A stretch of 64,000 nt of DNA, from the NCBI RefSeq assembly GCF_007673525.1, contig NZ_VDZU01000001.1, positions 186,001 to 250,000 on the forward strand, written 5' to 3'. Each line of letters opens with the position of its first letter. Position 1 is the first letter of the stretch. The position numbers and the translations under genes are program-made. Positions 7,549 through 17,118 of the stretch are shown piece after piece. The notes under the pieces are model-generated. The model had not been told where the DNA came from and ran no database searches. It saw only the letters and a list, made by a program, of their open reading frames with translations. This stretch comes from Fictibacillus phosphorivorans. Lineage in GTDB: Bacteria; Bacillota; Bacilli; Bacillales; Fictibacillaceae.

Positions 7549-8379
7549 ATGAGTATTTGGTTTACTGAAAAACAAACGGAAAATTTCGGAATTACGATGA
7601 AAATTAACAAAACGTACGTATCTGAGCAAACAGAATTTCAAAAGTTAGATATGGTAGAAACAGAAGAGTTCGGAAACATGCTGATCCTTGATGGCATGGT
7701 TATGACTACACAAAAAGACGAGTTCGTTTACCACGAGATGGTAGCACACGTACCTCTTTTCACACACCCTAATCCGAAGAACGTTCTAGTTGTAGGTGGA
7801 GGAGACGGTGGAGTAATCCGTGAAGTGCTTAAGCACCCATCTGTTGAAAAAGCAGTTCTTGTTGAGATCGATGGAAAAGTTATCGAGTATTCTAAGCAAT
7901 ACCTGCCTGAAATCGCTGGGGACCTAGAGAACCCACGTGTTGAAGTAAAAGTAGATGACGGATTCATGCACATCGCAACGAGCAATAACGAGTATGATGT
8001 AATCATGGTTGACTCAACTGAGCCGGTTGGACCAGCTGCTAAGCTTTTTGAAAAAGGTTTCTATGAAGGAATCTCTAGAGCACTTAAAGAAGACGGTATC
8101 TTTGTTGCTCAAACGGACAACCCATGGTTCACGCCTGAGTTGATCTCTCAAGTATTCAGCGATGTTAGTGAGATCTTCCCGATCACGCGTCTTTACACTG
8201 CTAACATCCCAACTTACCCAAGCGGACTTTGGACGTTCACGATCGGATCTAAGAAACACGATCCACTAGAAGTTCCTGCTGCTCGCTTCCACGATATCGA
8301 GACAAAATATTGGACACCACAACTTCACACAGCTGCGTTCGCGTTGCCGAAGTTTGTGAGTGACTTGATTAAAAAATAA
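7549..8379 (+). CDS. speE: Spermidine synthase
   Basis: 276-residue polyamine aminopropyltransferase that moves the aminopropyl group of decarboxylated SAM to putrescine. It has the N-terminal beta domain with [12 protein letters not shown], the nucleotide motif [13 protein letters not shown] (about 81-93) and the catalytic segment [10 protein letters not shown]. The ATG at 7549 follows TAGGAGTG; translation from the upstream ATG would run through the promoter. The next gene is agmatinase speB, as in B. subtilis, but here a repeat element and a hairpin separate the two genes. Confidence 0.97.
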   Translation: MSIWFTEKQTENFGITMKINKTYVSEQTEFQKLDMVETEEFGNMLILDGMVMTTQKDEFVYHEMVAHVPLFTHPNPKNVLVVGGGDGGVIREVLKHPSVEKAVLVEIDGKVIEYSKQYLPEIAGDLENPRVEVKVDDGFMHIATSNNEYDVIMVDSTEPVGPAAKLFEKGFYEGISRALKEDGIFVAQTDNPWFTPELISQVFSDVSEIFPITRLYTANIPTYPSGLWTFTIGSKKHDPLEVPAARFHDIETKYWTPQLHTAAFALPKFVSDLIKK

Positions 8380-8415
8380 TCATGAATTACTTATGCTTTG
8401 TTGCTTTAGAAAGTA

Positions 8416-8545
8416 GTTGATTTCCGTTTCAGGTGCTTCGCTTTCCGCGGGGCAGGCGGTGAGCCACATTCGCAACGTTTCACTCTTAAGTGTCTCACCT
8501 GCCCGCCTGTCCCGCAGGATTCTCGCACCTTACACTACAATCAAC
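8416..8545 (-). repeat. Interspersed palindromic repeat copy R1 (130 bp)
   Basis: Bounded by GTTGATT and AATCAAC, with the conserved inner blocks CTTTCCGCGGGGCAGGCGG and GCCTGTCCCGCAGGA. It is one of eight copies in the window and lies in minus orientation between speE and speB. It is non-coding and strongly self-complementary. Confidence 0.9.
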
Positions 8546-8625
8546 CTTTCAGTGAGATTTCCTTTTGGAAAGTGAGAGCAAAAGTAACCGATCATCTGTT
8601 AGAAAATATCAGTGATTAAAATATA

Positions 8626-8681
8626 AAAATGGGGGCCGTCAAAAGTGAGTTGTACCTTACTTTCGCGACGGTCCCGTATTT
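8626..8681 (+). promoter_or_regulatory. Strong hairpin in the speB leader (terminator/attenuator-like)
   Basis: CCGTC pairs with GACGG, extended outward by GGG/CCC and AAAAT/ATTTT and inward by AAAGTGAG/CTTACTTT, ending in TATTTT 20 nt before the speB start. It may terminate read-through from speE or control speB by attenuation. No ligand-binding fold was recognised. Confidence 0.5.
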
Positions 8682-8701
8682 TACATAAGGAGTGTAAAAT
8701 C

Positions 8702-9574
8702 ATGCGTTTTGATGAAGCTTATTCTGGAAATGTTTTTATTTTAAGTAAGCCAGATTATAAGACAGCGGATGCTGTTCTTTACGGCATGCCGATGGATTGG
8801 ACAGTTTCATTCCGTCCGGGTAGCCGTTTTGGACCTGCTCGTATTCGTGAGGCATCTCTTGGCCTTGAAGAGTACAGCCCATACATGGACAAGCACCTTG
8901 AAGAAGTGAACTATTTTGATGCGGGAGACATTCCGTTACCGTTCGGAAATCCTCAGCGTTCTCTTGATATGATTGAAGAGTACGTATCAACGTTACTCGC
9001 TGACAACAAGTTTCCGCTTGGAATGGGTGGAGAGCACCTTGTGACTTGGCCGGTATTTAAAGCGTTAAAGCAAAAATATGACGACTATGTCGTGATTCAT
9101 ATTGATGCACATGCTGACCTTCGCGAGCAGTATGAAGGGGAAGTTCTTTCTCACTCAACACCGATCCGTAAAGTTTGCGATTTGATTGGCGCAGAAAACG
9201 TATATTCGTTCGGAATCCGTTCAGGTATGCGTGAAGAGTTTGAATTCGCAATAACAAGCGGCATGCACATGTACAAGTTCGATGTAGCTGAGCCGTTAAA
9301 AGAAGTTCTTCCAACATTAAAGGGACGTAACGTGTACGTTACGATCGATATTGATGTGTTAGACCCATCGGCAGCTCCTGGAACAGGAACAGCAGAAGCG
9401 GGCGGAATCACGTCAAAAGAGCTTCTTGAAGCAATCCAGTTGATCGCGAAAGCGGACATCAACGTAATCGGTGCAGACTTAGTAGAAGTAGCTCCAGTTT
9501 ATGACCACTCCGAGCAAACGCCGATCGCAGCAAGCAAATTCCTTCGTGAAATTTTGTTAGGCTGGGTAAAATAA
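8702..9574 (+). CDS. speB: Agmatinase
   Basis: 290-residue ureohydrolase (the same length as B. subtilis SpeB) that hydrolyses agmatine to putrescine and urea. The binuclear manganese ligands are visible in GGEH (His112), DAHAD (Asp135, His137, Asp139) and DIDVLDPS (Asp216, Asp218). The ATG follows TAAGGAGTG. It makes the putrescine used by the neighbouring SpeE, completing arginine-to-spermidine synthesis apart from arginine and SAM decarboxylases elsewhere. A terminator follows. Confidence 0.97.
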   Translation: MRFDEAYSGNVFILSKPDYKTADAVLYGMPMDWTVSFRPGSRFGPARIREASLGLEEYSPYMDKHLEEVNYFDAGDIPLPFGNPQRSLDMIEEYVSTLLADNKFPLGMGGEHLVTWPVFKALKQKYDDYVVIHIDAHADLREQYEGEVLSHSTPIRKVCDLIGAENVYSFGIRSGMREEFEFAITSGMHMYKFDVAEPLKEVLPTLKGRNVYVTIDIDVLDPSAAPGTGTAEAGGITSKELLEAIQLIAKADINVIGADLVEVAPVYDHSEQTPIAASKFLREILLGWVK

Positions 9575-9583
9575 TATAAATGT

Positions 9584-9637
9584 AACCCCTGTTTGAAGGC
9601 TGTTGTTCGTGTTTGCAGCTGTCGGACAGGGGTTTTT
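9584..9637 (+). terminator. speB terminator
   Basis: AACCCCTGT pairs with ACAGGGGTT across a long loop with further pairing, followed by TTTTTG. Confidence 0.85.
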
Positions 9638-9689
9638 GTTTAGGTCTGCACATGTCGAGCTGTGTCGAATGGCCTTTATTTTGCGAATT

Positions 9690-9783
9690 AGACTTAATTA
9701 GTATGAATTTTAACTTAATTTTTTCTAAATAGACTTAATTGAACGTTACTTCAACTTAATTACTCATTAAAACGACTTAATTA
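9690..9783. repeat. 21-bp-period repeat array C (ACTTAATT core)
   Basis: The exact core ACTTAATT occurs five times at 9692, 9713, 9733, 9754 and 9775 (steps 21, 20, 21, 21 bp), with unrelated sequence between. It lies between the convergent ends of speB and the AmiS-like gene. Confidence 0.8.
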
Positions 9784-9828
9784 CCATCCGCCGCCCTCAT
9801 CACACCTCATCTTTCAGACCTTACATAT

Positions 9829-9860
9829 AAAAAAACGGCCTCGAATTATCGAGACCGGCG
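9829..9860 (-). terminator. Terminator of the AmiS/UreI-like gene
   Basis: On the minus strand CGGTCTCGA pairs with TCGAGGCCG, followed by TTTTTTT. Confidence 0.9.
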
Positions 9861-9865
9861 AACAC

Positions 9866-10489
9866 TTAAGCTAATTCTTCTACTAATTTTTCTTTTTTGA
9901 TCGATTTTGCAAATAAAATCGCTTCTACTACGAAATAAACCATTGATCCGACACATACATACGTCCAGATTTCTTGAAGTTTAGCGTTTTGCCAAAGATC
10001 CAGAAGCATGAATAGGGAAGGAAGCGTTAACGTCACCCATGACTGAACGAAAGCGACTCTTCCGATATAGTTTTCGTACGGTTTTTTAAGTGCAGACGAC
10101 AAGAAGAACAGAAACCAAAGGAATGCCCACAACACCCAAGTTAGTGCGTTTACTATGTCATTTTCTTGAACGTAAAACACAAGTGCATAAACGATGGCCA
10201 TCATCGATACCCACAGGGAGTACCAACCGAGCCCGCTGGAATCGAATCCTTTTAGAATCGTCACACCTAGGTAAAGGTAAGTGAACCCGAATAAGAAAAC
10301 AGCACCGTTATTGAACATCGACCAGTTTGATCCATCGGACGTAATAATTAGATAGATCGGTGTGATGACTTGAAGTAATCCGACTAATATATTGAAGAAC
10401 GCGACACTTTTTTCTTCAGCTTTTCCAAGCAACATTAAGCTGTTTAAAAATAAAGCTCCACCCGAAAACAGCAATCCTATAGCACCCAT
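9866..10489 (-). CDS. AmiS/UreI family urea/amide channel
   Basis: 207-residue integral membrane protein with about six to seven hydrophobic helices. It begins MGAIGLLFSGGALFLNSLML, the AmiS/UreI signature. Family members are urea or short-chain amide channels (UreI of Helicobacter is proton-gated) and usually accompany urease or amidase genes; none is in this window, so the substrate is unassigned. AGGGAAT precedes the ATG. Upstream is a perfect 15-bp palindrome that looks like a GntR-type operator. Agmatinase next door releases urea, so a link to urea export is possible but speculative. Confidence 0.88.
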   Translation of the reverse strand: MGAIGLLFSGGALFLNSLMLLGKAEEKSVAFFNILVGLLQVITPIYLIITSDGSNWSMFNNGAVFLFGFTYLYLGVTILKGFDSSGLGWYSLWVSMMAIVYALVFYVQENDIVNALTWVLWAFLWFLFFLSSALKKPYENYIGRVAFVQSWVTLTLPSLFMLLDLWQNAKLQEIWTYVCVGSMVYFVVEAILFAKSIKKEKLVEELA

Positions 10490-10523
10490 TTTATTCCCTC
10501 ATTACTTTTTATAAATTCGTTTT

Positions 10524-10578
10524 AGAGGTCAGACCTCTTACATTAATCAAATATAGTAAATTCTTAAGTGTAAAGCAA
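10524..10578 (-). promoter_or_regulatory. Promoter and palindromic operator of the AmiS/UreI gene
   Basis: On the minus strand TTGCTT (10573-10578) and TATATT (10550-10555) are 17 bp apart. Just downstream of the -10 is a perfect palindrome, AGAGGTCAGACCTCT (10524-10538). Its GGTCnGACC centre is typical of FadR-subfamily GntR regulators. No GntR gene is nearby. Confidence 0.6.
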
Positions 10579-10717
10579 TGGAAATCTTAAGAAAAATAGT
10601 AGGATGGAACTGACTTCAACTGTTTTTAGCTAAATTTGTCGAAATTTGTTATATCATTATGTCTTTTTTGCTATAGTTACATTAGAGAATTAGTTGGATA
10701 AAGGGGGGACAAATGAA

Positions 10718-12457
10718 ATGACAGCGATTTCAAATGAGATGGAGTATTTCCAAATGTTTATCGACCAGCTTTCTGAAGCGGTTGTGGTTGTGGATAATAA
10801 CGAACGAATATTGGCAGTGAATCACCATTACTTAAACCTGACAGATCAAGCTGCTTTTGAAACAGGAAAGTCAGTGGATGAAGTTCTTTTACGACATTCA
10901 GATGGTGAAGAAGGAACATTGCTTGCTGAGAATGGGTTTATTTCGGTAAAAGTGAGTGAAGGGTCTTTACCGTTTATCGAGAGTTCTACTCGCTATTATA
11001 TTTTGAAAGAACTGCCGGCTGTCGTTCATTCTTGTCAGGAACCTCTTATGAAAACGCTAATGAACATCGTTCCCGATTTTATTGGCATCAAAGACGGAGA
11101 TGGGCGCTTTGTATTTGCTAATGAATTTGTAGGTGAACTATTTGAACTGCCTGGGTTTGATTTTACCGGAAAGACAGATGCTGATTTGGCGGAGATCACG
11201 CCAGATTTTCACGATGTTTTTCAGTATTGTATCGAGACAGATGAGCAAGTGTGGCAGGCAAAAGAAATTGTCAGGTGTGAAGAATTCGTACCTGCACGCG
11301 ACGGCAGTACACGCTTTTTTGATGTATATAAAATTCCTGTGTTTCATCCAGACGGAGCTCGCAAGAACTTGCTTGTTTTTGGCCGGGAAGTAACGGAAAA
11401 GATCGAGTCCCGACAGCTGCTAGAAGAGAGCGAAGCAAGATACAGGCTGCTTGCTGAAAACGCGATGGATATGATCACAACACATAAAGCAGACGGTTCA
11501 TTTACGTATATTTCACCTGCATCGTATGCGTTATTAGGAAAAAGACCTGAAGAAATTTTAGGAGACACTGGGTATAATATGCTTCATCCCGATGACGAAG
11601 AAGTATCGAGAAAAGCACATGAAGATTTAATCGCGTCGCCATGTACGAAAACTGTTCCTTTTCGCTTACAGCATAAGGACGGACATTATGTGTGGCTAGA
11701 AACTTCGTGTAAGAGCATTACGGATGACACAGGTAAAGTTGTGGAAATCATAGGGGTTACACGTGACATCTCTGATCGAAAAAAATCAGAAGATATGCTG
11801 CGTCAGTCTGACAAACTTTCCATCGTTGGACAGCTTGCAGCTTCGGTTGCGCATGAAATCCGAAATCCACTAACTTCCCTAAAAGGATTTGTTCAGTTTT
11901 TACAAGAAAGCCAAGGGATCGATCCATCAAACTACTACAGTATTATGGACAAAGAACTGAACCGCATCGATCAGATCATGGGACAGTTGCTATTGTTGGC
12001 AAAGCCCCAAGTCCGAACGTATAAAAAGACTTGTTTAAACGAGATTGTGGAATTTGTAGAAATTCTTTTACAGCCTGAAGCTCTCCGACAAAATGTTCAG
12101 ATCAAGAAGGAAATGACCGAAGATTTACTATGGATTCATGCCGAGGAAAACGAACTGAAGCAAGTTTTGATCAATCTCTTGAAGAATGCGATCGATTCTA
12201 TGGTGAATGGCGGAGAGATTGTGATTAGAGGAGAACAGATCGACGAAAACATTCACGTGTCAGTCAAGGATCAAGGCTGTGGTATTCCAGCAGACCGAAT
12301 TCAAAAAATGTGCGAACCTTTTTACACAACAAAAGAAAAGGGTACTGGATTAGGGCTGATGATCAGTTCGAAAATTATGAAAGAGCATAATGGGAAATTA
12401 CATTTTACAAGTATAGAAGGTAAGGGCACGACTGTCTCTATGATCTTACCTGTTTAA
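10718..12457 (+). CDS. Soluble PAS-domain sensor histidine kinase (sporulation-kinase type)
   Basis: 579-residue cytoplasmic kinase with no membrane segment. PAS domains lie at about residues 10-95, 110-230 and 240-355, the last ending in GVTRDISDRKKSE. The phosphoacceptor H-box is ASVAHEIRNPLTSLKGF (His379). The ATPase domain has NLLKNAIDSM, DQGCGIP and TTKEKGTGLGL. There is no adjacent response regulator. The H-box and orphan state match KinA/KinE-type kinases that phosphorylate Spo0F, which is encoded at 37.9 kb; this is inferred. The ATG is placed 9 nt after AAGGGGGG; a TTG upstream lies before that site. Confidence 0.9.
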   Translation: MTAISNEMEYFQMFIDQLSEAVVVVDNNERILAVNHHYLNLTDQAAFETGKSVDEVLLRHSDGEEGTLLAENGFISVKVSEGSLPFIESSTRYYILKELPAVVHSCQEPLMKTLMNIVPDFIGIKDGDGRFVFANEFVGELFELPGFDFTGKTDADLAEITPDFHDVFQYCIETDEQVWQAKEIVRCEEFVPARDGSTRFFDVYKIPVFHPDGARKNLLVFGREVTEKIESRQLLEESEARYRLLAENAMDMITTHKADGSFTYISPASYALLGKRPEEILGDTGYNMLHPDDEEVSRKAHEDLIASPCTKTVPFRLQHKDGHYVWLETSCKSITDDTGKVVEIIGVTRDISDRKKSEDMLRQSDKLSIVGQLAASVAHEIRNPLTSLKGFVQFLQESQGIDPSNYYSIMDKELNRIDQIMGQLLLLAKPQVRTYKKTCLNEIVEFVEILLQPEALRQNVQIKKEMTEDLLWIHAEENELKQVLINLLKNAIDSMVNGGEIVIRGEQIDENIHVSVKDQGCGIPADRIQKMCEPFYTTKEKGTGLGLMISSKIMKEHNGKLHFTSIEGKGTTVSMILPV

Positions 12458-12462
12458 TCGGC

Positions 12463-12500
12463 GAGCTGGCTTTATTAAGGAGTCAGCTTATTTTTTTTTG
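12463..12500 (+). terminator. Terminator of the PAS kinase gene
   Basis: AGCTGGCT pairs imperfectly with AGTCAGCT, followed by TATTTTTTTT. Confidence 0.7.
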
Positions 12501-12549
12501 AAATTTTCCTTTACTCTATTCATTAACTATTTTATTTTTTAAATTATCC

Positions 12550-12577
12550 AAAAGTTATAACTTTTAAATGATATACT
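12550..12577 (+). promoter_or_regulatory. Perfect palindrome and -10 upstream of the GAF-STAS gene
   Basis: AAAAGTTATAACTTTT is a perfect 16-bp palindrome ending 6 bp before TATACT. It may be an operator at this promoter. No good -35 was found, which suggests an activated or alternative promoter. Confidence 0.35.
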
Positions 12578-12618
12578 TGTCTCAAGCAAAAAGTGCTTTT
12601 ATTAAGGGAGGGAAGATA

Positions 12619-13473
12619 ATGACTGATGATTACGAGAATGAGATTACTAATTATTATTCGTTGAAGTCTGTTTCCCGCAAAATGTTTGACTTAATTAGTA
12701 AACAACTGAATGTCAAAACTACATATGTAACAAGAAAGGGAAAAAGAGCGATTACCGTTCTAAGCTCTTTTAATGAGGATGAGGAGATAATTACGGAGGG
12801 TTACAGTGTAGAATATGGAGAAACGTATTGCCGGTTAATTATAACGAACGAAGGCAGTACAATGAAGGCAAGAAACTTAATGACTGATTCAAGAACACGG
12901 GAGTTAGAGGTAACAGGTGAACTTAAGATCAAAGGATTCTTAGGTGTTACACTAAAAGATCTAAAAGGGAATGTATTTGGAACGCTTTGCGTGATGGATC
13001 GAAAGGAAAGAGAGTTTTCGGAAGATGATGTAAACTATCTGCACTCCATAGCAGGTATCTTGTCTCATATTATTGAACTCGATGAAACGAAACATCATAT
13101 GGGATTCTTAAGTGTCCCGATCATTCCACTTACAGATGGGGTTTCCATCCTTTCCCTGCAAGGCATTGTAGATGAGGTCCGCTCAGAACAAATAATTAGT
13201 GATGTCCTACATAATGCAGCAGAAAGTGATATTGATTTCTTTATCATAGATTTATCAAAACTATATATTCAGGATAACCGTTTTCCAAAAGAGTTGTTCA
13301 CGTTGATCAATGCTCTTTATTTAATAGGAGTAAGAACAATCATTACTGGAGTGACTCCAGCGTTTGCTCATGAGCAAGTCGATCATTTTGATTTAAAGAA
13401 TGCGAAAACAAAGTATGTGAACAATATTCAATCAGCATTGGATTATATCGGCTATCATTTAATAGAAAAATAA
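12619..13473 (+). CDS. GAF-STAS protein, RsbR-like
   Basis: 284-residue cytoplasmic protein. Residues about 20-165 form a GAF sensor domain (with the GTLCVMDR strand); about 170-284 form a STAS domain beginning VPIIPLTDGVSILSLQG, as in RsbR stressosome proteins. In B. subtilis RsbR two STAS threonines are phosphorylated. Here the first position reads IQDNRF (Asn in place of Thr), while the second, IITGVTP, is kept. A role in sigma-B-type signalling is inferred, and no rsbS/T/U genes are nearby. The start follows AAGGGAGGG. The gene sits between the kinase gene and a convergent oxidoreductase gene. Confidence 0.82.
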   Translation: MTDDYENEITNYYSLKSVSRKMFDLISKQLNVKTTYVTRKGKRAITVLSSFNEDEEIITEGYSVEYGETYCRLIITNEGSTMKARNLMTDSRTRELEVTGELKIKGFLGVTLKDLKGNVFGTLCVMDRKEREFSEDDVNYLHSIAGILSHIIELDETKHHMGFLSVPIIPLTDGVSILSLQGIVDEVRSEQIISDVLHNAAESDIDFFIIDLSKLYIQDNRFPKELFTLINALYLIGVRTIITGVTPAFAHEQVDHFDLKNAKTKYVNNIQSALDYIGYHLIEK

Positions 13474-13496
13474 AGGATATGATGCAGACGTTTAGT

Positions 13497-13541
13497 CTGT
13501 TTATAGAAGACTAGATTTCTTATAAGGAGTCGGTCTTTTTT
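13497..13541 (+). terminator. Probable terminator of the GAF-STAS gene
   Basis: AAGAC and GTCTT arms around an AGTC-containing loop, followed by TTTTTT. The stem is weak. Confidence 0.45.
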
Positions 13542-13643
13542 CATTTTAAAAAATCCCCTGTAATTGTTTTTATATGCGTCATCTATCTTTTTTTGTTGAA
13601 CGATACTCTTTGAAATGTTTCCAGCAGCAACACGCCATTTTAT

Positions 13644-13680
13644 AAAAAAGAAGCTTTCCACCTATAAAAGGTGAAAAGCC
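13644..13680 (-). terminator. Terminator of the MDR oxidoreductase gene
   Basis: On the minus strand GCTTTTCACCT pairs with AGGTGGAAAGC, followed by TTCTTTTTT. Confidence 0.9.
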
Positions 13681-13702
13681 ACAAAAATTTGAATAAAAAA
13701 TC

Positions 13703-14716
13703 CTACACATTCTCCGGCTCAGCTACTTTTACGAGCTGTTTTCCTGTGTTTTCACCTGAAAACAGTCCTAAGAACGCATCAATCGTGTTTTCAAAGCCAT
13801 CTACGATATTTTCGCTATAAGATATCTTGCCTTCTTTTACCCATTTAGCAAGCTCGATCGCGCCTTCTTCAAAATGAGCCGCATAATCGCTTACGATGAA
13901 TCCTTTCATTAGAGCACTGTTGATCAGAATTTGACTTTGCATACGTGGACCAACATCTGCTTTTTCAAGGTTGTAAAGAGCGATCTGGCCACAAACAGGA
14001 ATGCGAGCGCTTTTGTTGATCAGAGCCAATACGCTATCAGAGATCTCACCGCCGACGTTATCAAAATAGACGTCAACGCCGTCTGGGCAAGCTGCTTTTA
14101 GTGCTTCAAATACATTTTCCGTCTTGTAGTTGATCGCAGCATCAAAGCCTAGTTCGTCTTTTAAGTAAGAGATCTTATCGTCTGAACCTGCGATTCCGAC
14201 AACACGAGCACCTTTGATCTTAGCGATTTGGCCAACAATCGTACCAACAGCTCCAGCGGCACCGCTGACTACAACGGTTTCGCCTTCTTGTGGGTTGCCG
14301 ATATCAAGTAGTCCGAAATATGCCGTTAAGCCAGTCATGCCTAATACACCTAAGTTTGCAGTGAGTGGAGCAAGAGATGGATCTAATTTACGAACTTCAG
14401 CATCGCTTGCTACGTTGTATTTTTGCCATGCTAAGTTACCTATCACAAAGTCGCCTTCTGCCAGTTCGCCTGAACGAGATTCAACAACTTGTCCAACGAT
14501 TCCACCAGAGATCGGTTCGTTTAACTGAAATGGAGGCACGTAAGATTTACGATCACTCATGCGTCCTCTCATGTACGGATCTACCGATAGATATATCGTT
14601 TTTAAAAGTACCTGATTGCTTTCAAGTGCAGGAGTAGAAGCTTCCTCGAAGCGGAAATCACTTTTTTGAGGTGCGCCTTTTGGTCGATTTACGAGTAAAA
14701 TTCTTTCGTTTTTCAT
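13703..14716 (-). CDS. NADP-dependent medium-chain oxidoreductase (YfmJ/CurA-like)
   Basis: 337-residue zinc-independent MDR-family reductase of the leukotriene B4 12-hydroxydehydrogenase/2-alkenal reductase group, close in length to B. subtilis YfmJ. It has the N-terminal catalytic fold with YLSVDPYMRGRMSD and the Rossmann motif VVSGAAGAVGTIVGQIAK, then FDNVGGE. These enzymes reduce the double bond of alpha,beta-unsaturated carbonyls with NADPH; the natural substrate is unknown. The start MKNERILLVNRP follows GAGGAGGAT; the longer in-frame ORF from 14779 lacks such a site. Confidence 0.88.
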   Translation of the reverse strand: MKNERILLVNRPKGAPQKSDFRFEEASTPALESNQVLLKTIYLSVDPYMRGRMSDRKSYVPPFQLNEPISGGIVGQVVESRSGELAEGDFVIGNLAWQKYNVASDAEVRKLDPSLAPLTANLGVLGMTGLTAYFGLLDIGNPQEGETVVVSGAAGAVGTIVGQIAKIKGARVVGIAGSDDKISYLKDELGFDAAINYKTENVFEALKAACPDGVDVYFDNVGGEISDSVLALINKSARIPVCGQIALYNLEKADVGPRMQSQILINSALMKGFIVSDYAAHFEEGAIELAKWVKEGKISYSENIVDGFENTIDAFLGLFSGENTGKQLVKVAEPENV

Positions 14717-14863
14717 TAAGATCCTCCTCATTTCTATTTCTTCTTCTCGAGTGTATAATACGTCATTCACTGCCTTCATTCCAAATCATCCACTCATGAA
14801 AACGTGTTTTTAGGATAAATTTACCTAATAAGACCATGATTTTTTAAAAAGACACCCATAAGG

Positions 14864-14893
14864 TTGAAGGGAGGCAGTGAAATCTTTTATAAT
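14864..14893 (+). promoter_or_regulatory. ywiB-argS promoter
   Basis: TTGAAG and a perfect TATAAT are separated by 18 bp. Transcription would begin near 14900, downstream of the GTG at 14877. That rules out this GTG as the ywiB start. Confidence 0.6.
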
Positions 14894-14936
14894 AGGTAAG
14901 TTAAAGAGGGACATCAAAAAAGGAAGTGTTGTTCGC

Positions 14937-15377
14937 ATGGATCAAGATACGGAATTGTCTGTTGCGCTTTCGATAAGTTCAGAAGTACATTTCAGCGGTG
15001 AAGCGGAGAAACATTTCACCGAGACAGAAGGTAAGCTCTATAAACGTGGGGACGTCACCTATCTTCAGTATAAGGAAGAGATAGAAGGTGCAGGTTCTGT
15101 CAATAATGTGATTAAGATAACGCACGCTGGTATTCTGATTATCCGCTCAGGCAGTGTATCTATGAAACAGAAATATTTAATCGGCCAAACGACAAAAGGC
15201 ATGTACGACAGCCCATATGGCCAGCTTTGGATGGAAACGACTACACATGAAATGAATTTCCGCTGGAATCAGCAAAAGCAGACGGGAGATCTTAATCTCG
15301 CATACGAGCTGGTTCTGCAGGGTGAACATACAGGAACACATCGAATCAAGATTAATTTTCAGGAGGCAAAAGCATGA
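14937..15377 (+). CDS. ywiB: DUF1934 beta-barrel protein YwiB
   Basis: 146-residue lipocalin-like beta-barrel protein of the DUF1934/YwiB family (142 residues in B. subtilis), function unknown. Typical features are LQYKEEI and [16 protein letters not shown]. It overlaps argS by 4 bp (ATGA), so the two are translationally coupled as in B. subtilis. The ATG at 14937 is preferred over a GTG at 14877 because the promoter -10 lies inside the longer ORF and AAGGAAG precedes this ATG; the exact start remains less certain than the gene. Confidence 0.85.
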   Translation: MDQDTELSVALSISSEVHFSGEAEKHFTETEGKLYKRGDVTYLQYKEEIEGAGSVNNVIKITHAGILIIRSGSVSMKQKYLIGQTTKGMYDSPYGQLWMETTTHEMNFRWNQQKQTGDLNLAYELVLQGEHTGTHRIKINFQEAKA

Positions 15378-17044
15378 ATATCCTTGACCAAGTCAAGCAG
15401 CTGTTAAAAGAAGAGATCGAAGAAGCGGTCGTTAAAGCAGGACTCGCTAAAAAAGAAGAACTGCCTGCAGTCGTTCTTGAAGTACCGAAAGATAAAGCGA
15501 ATGGTGATTTCGCGACGAACATGGCCATGCAATTAGCGCGTGTGGCAAAAAAAGCACCTCGTATGATCGCGGACGATCTTGTTGCAAATTTTGATAAAAG
15601 TAAGGCATCTATCGCAAAAGTTGAGATCGCAGGTCCTGGTTTCATTAACTTTTACATGGATAACTCTTATTTAACAGAGCTTGTACCGACTGTGTTAAAA
15701 GCGGGCAAGGATTACGGAAGAACTGAGCATGGCGGAGGTAAAAAGGTTCAAGTCGAGTTCGTATCTGCGAACCCTACAGGAACCCTTCACTTAGGACATG
15801 CACGTGGTGCAGCTGTTGGTGATACGATCTGTAATGTCCTAGACTATGCAGGTTATAACGTTTCTCGTGAGTTCTACATCAATGATGCTGGAAATCAGAT
15901 CAACAACTTAGCTACTTCGATCGAAGCTCGTTATTTCCAAGCGCTAGGCAAGGATAAAGAGATGCCTGAAGATGGTTACCACGGAGCGGATATCATCGAG
16001 TTTGGTAAAGATCTTGCCCAAGAGTACGGCGATTCTTGGTTAGATAAAGACGAGAGCGAGCGTGTTAGCTTTTTCCGTGAATACGGTCTTACACGAGAGC
16101 TTGAGAAACTAAAAGCTGACCTCGCTGAATTCCGTGTAGATTTCGATGTGTGGTTCTCAGAGACATCTCTTTATAAAAACGGAAAAATTGATGCAGCACT
16201 TGAGAAGTTAAAAGCTAAAGGTGTTGTTTATGAAGAAGAAGGCGCGACATGGTTCCGTACGACAGATTACGATGACGACAAGAACCGTGTACTCATCAAA
16301 AATGACGGATCTTACACATATTTAACGCCAGATATCGCGTATCATAACGACAAGTTTGAGCGTGGATTTGAGAAGCTGATCAACATCTGGGGCGCTGACC
16401 ACCACGGTTACATCCCGCGTATGAAAGCGGCGATTCAAGCATTAGGTTATGATAAAGAACAGCTCGATGTAATGATCATCCAGCTTGTCTCCCTATTCCA
16501 AAACGGTGAAAAAGTCCGTATGAGTAAGCGTACGGGTAAAGCTGTAACGCTGCGTGAACTGATGGAAGAAGTGGGCATCGATGCGACTCGTTATTTCTTT
16601 GCGATGCGTTCTAACGATACTCACCTTGATTTTGACATGGACTTAGCGGTTTCAAAATCGAACGAAAACCCTGTGTTCTACGTACAATACGCACATGCGC
16701 GCGTATGCAGCATGCTTCGTCAAGGGGAAGAAATGGGTCTTTCTTATGAGGGAGACGTGGATCTTTCTCAGATCGATTCTGAAAAAGAGTTCGAGCTTTT
16801 GAAGAAAATCGGAGAATTCCCTGCAGTGATTAATGAAGCAGCAGAAAAACTTTTAACGCACCGTGTAACGAACTATGTATTCGAGCTGGCTTCTGCTCTT
16901 CATAGCTTCTATAACGCAGAGCGTGTGCTGGATCCAGAAAACAAAACAAAATCACAAGCTCGCTACGCGTTGATGAAAGCTACTCAAGTAACGATTGAGA
17001 ATGCATTGAACATCATCGGTGTAGAAGCACCAGAGCGTATGTAA
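15374..17044 (+). CDS. argS: Arginyl-tRNA synthetase
   Basis: 556-residue class I aminoacyl-tRNA synthetase that charges tRNA-Arg. The N-terminal additional domain (about 1-110) is followed by the catalytic core with the HIGH motif as HLGH in [13 protein letters not shown] and the KMSKS motif as RMSKRTGK, and by a C-terminal anticodon-binding helical domain. The length is normal. It is coupled to ywiB through the ATGA overlap and ends in a terminator. Confidence 0.98.
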   Translation: MNILDQVKQLLKEEIEEAVVKAGLAKKEELPAVVLEVPKDKANGDFATNMAMQLARVAKKAPRMIADDLVANFDKSKASIAKVEIAGPGFINFYMDNSYLTELVPTVLKAGKDYGRTEHGGGKKVQVEFVSANPTGTLHLGHARGAAVGDTICNVLDYAGYNVSREFYINDAGNQINNLATSIEARYFQALGKDKEMPEDGYHGADIIEFGKDLAQEYGDSWLDKDESERVSFFREYGLTRELEKLKADLAEFRVDFDVWFSETSLYKNGKIDAALEKLKAKGVVYEEEGATWFRTTDYDDDKNRVLIKNDGSYTYLTPDIAYHNDKFERGFEKLINIWGADHHGYIPRMKAAIQALGYDKEQLDVMIIQLVSLFQNGEKVRMSKRTGKAVTLRELMEEVGIDATRYFFAMRSNDTHLDFDMDLAVSKSNENPVFYVQYAHARVCSMLRQGEEMGLSYEGDVDLSQIDSEKEFELLKKIGEFPAVINEAAEKLLTHRVTNYVFELASALHSFYNAERVLDPENKTKSQARYALMKATQVTIENALNIIGVEAPERM

Positions 17045-17054
17045 TATATATGGA

Positions 17055-17082
17055 AAACCTGTCTTCGGACAGGTTTTTTTCG
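17055..17082 (+). terminator. argS terminator
   Basis: AAACCTGT-CTTCGG-ACAGGTTT with a UUCG-type loop, followed by TTTTT. Confidence 0.95.
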
Positions 17083-17118
17083 TTTTGTAAGAAGTTTGCG
17101 AGCGTGGTTTTTTTGGTT

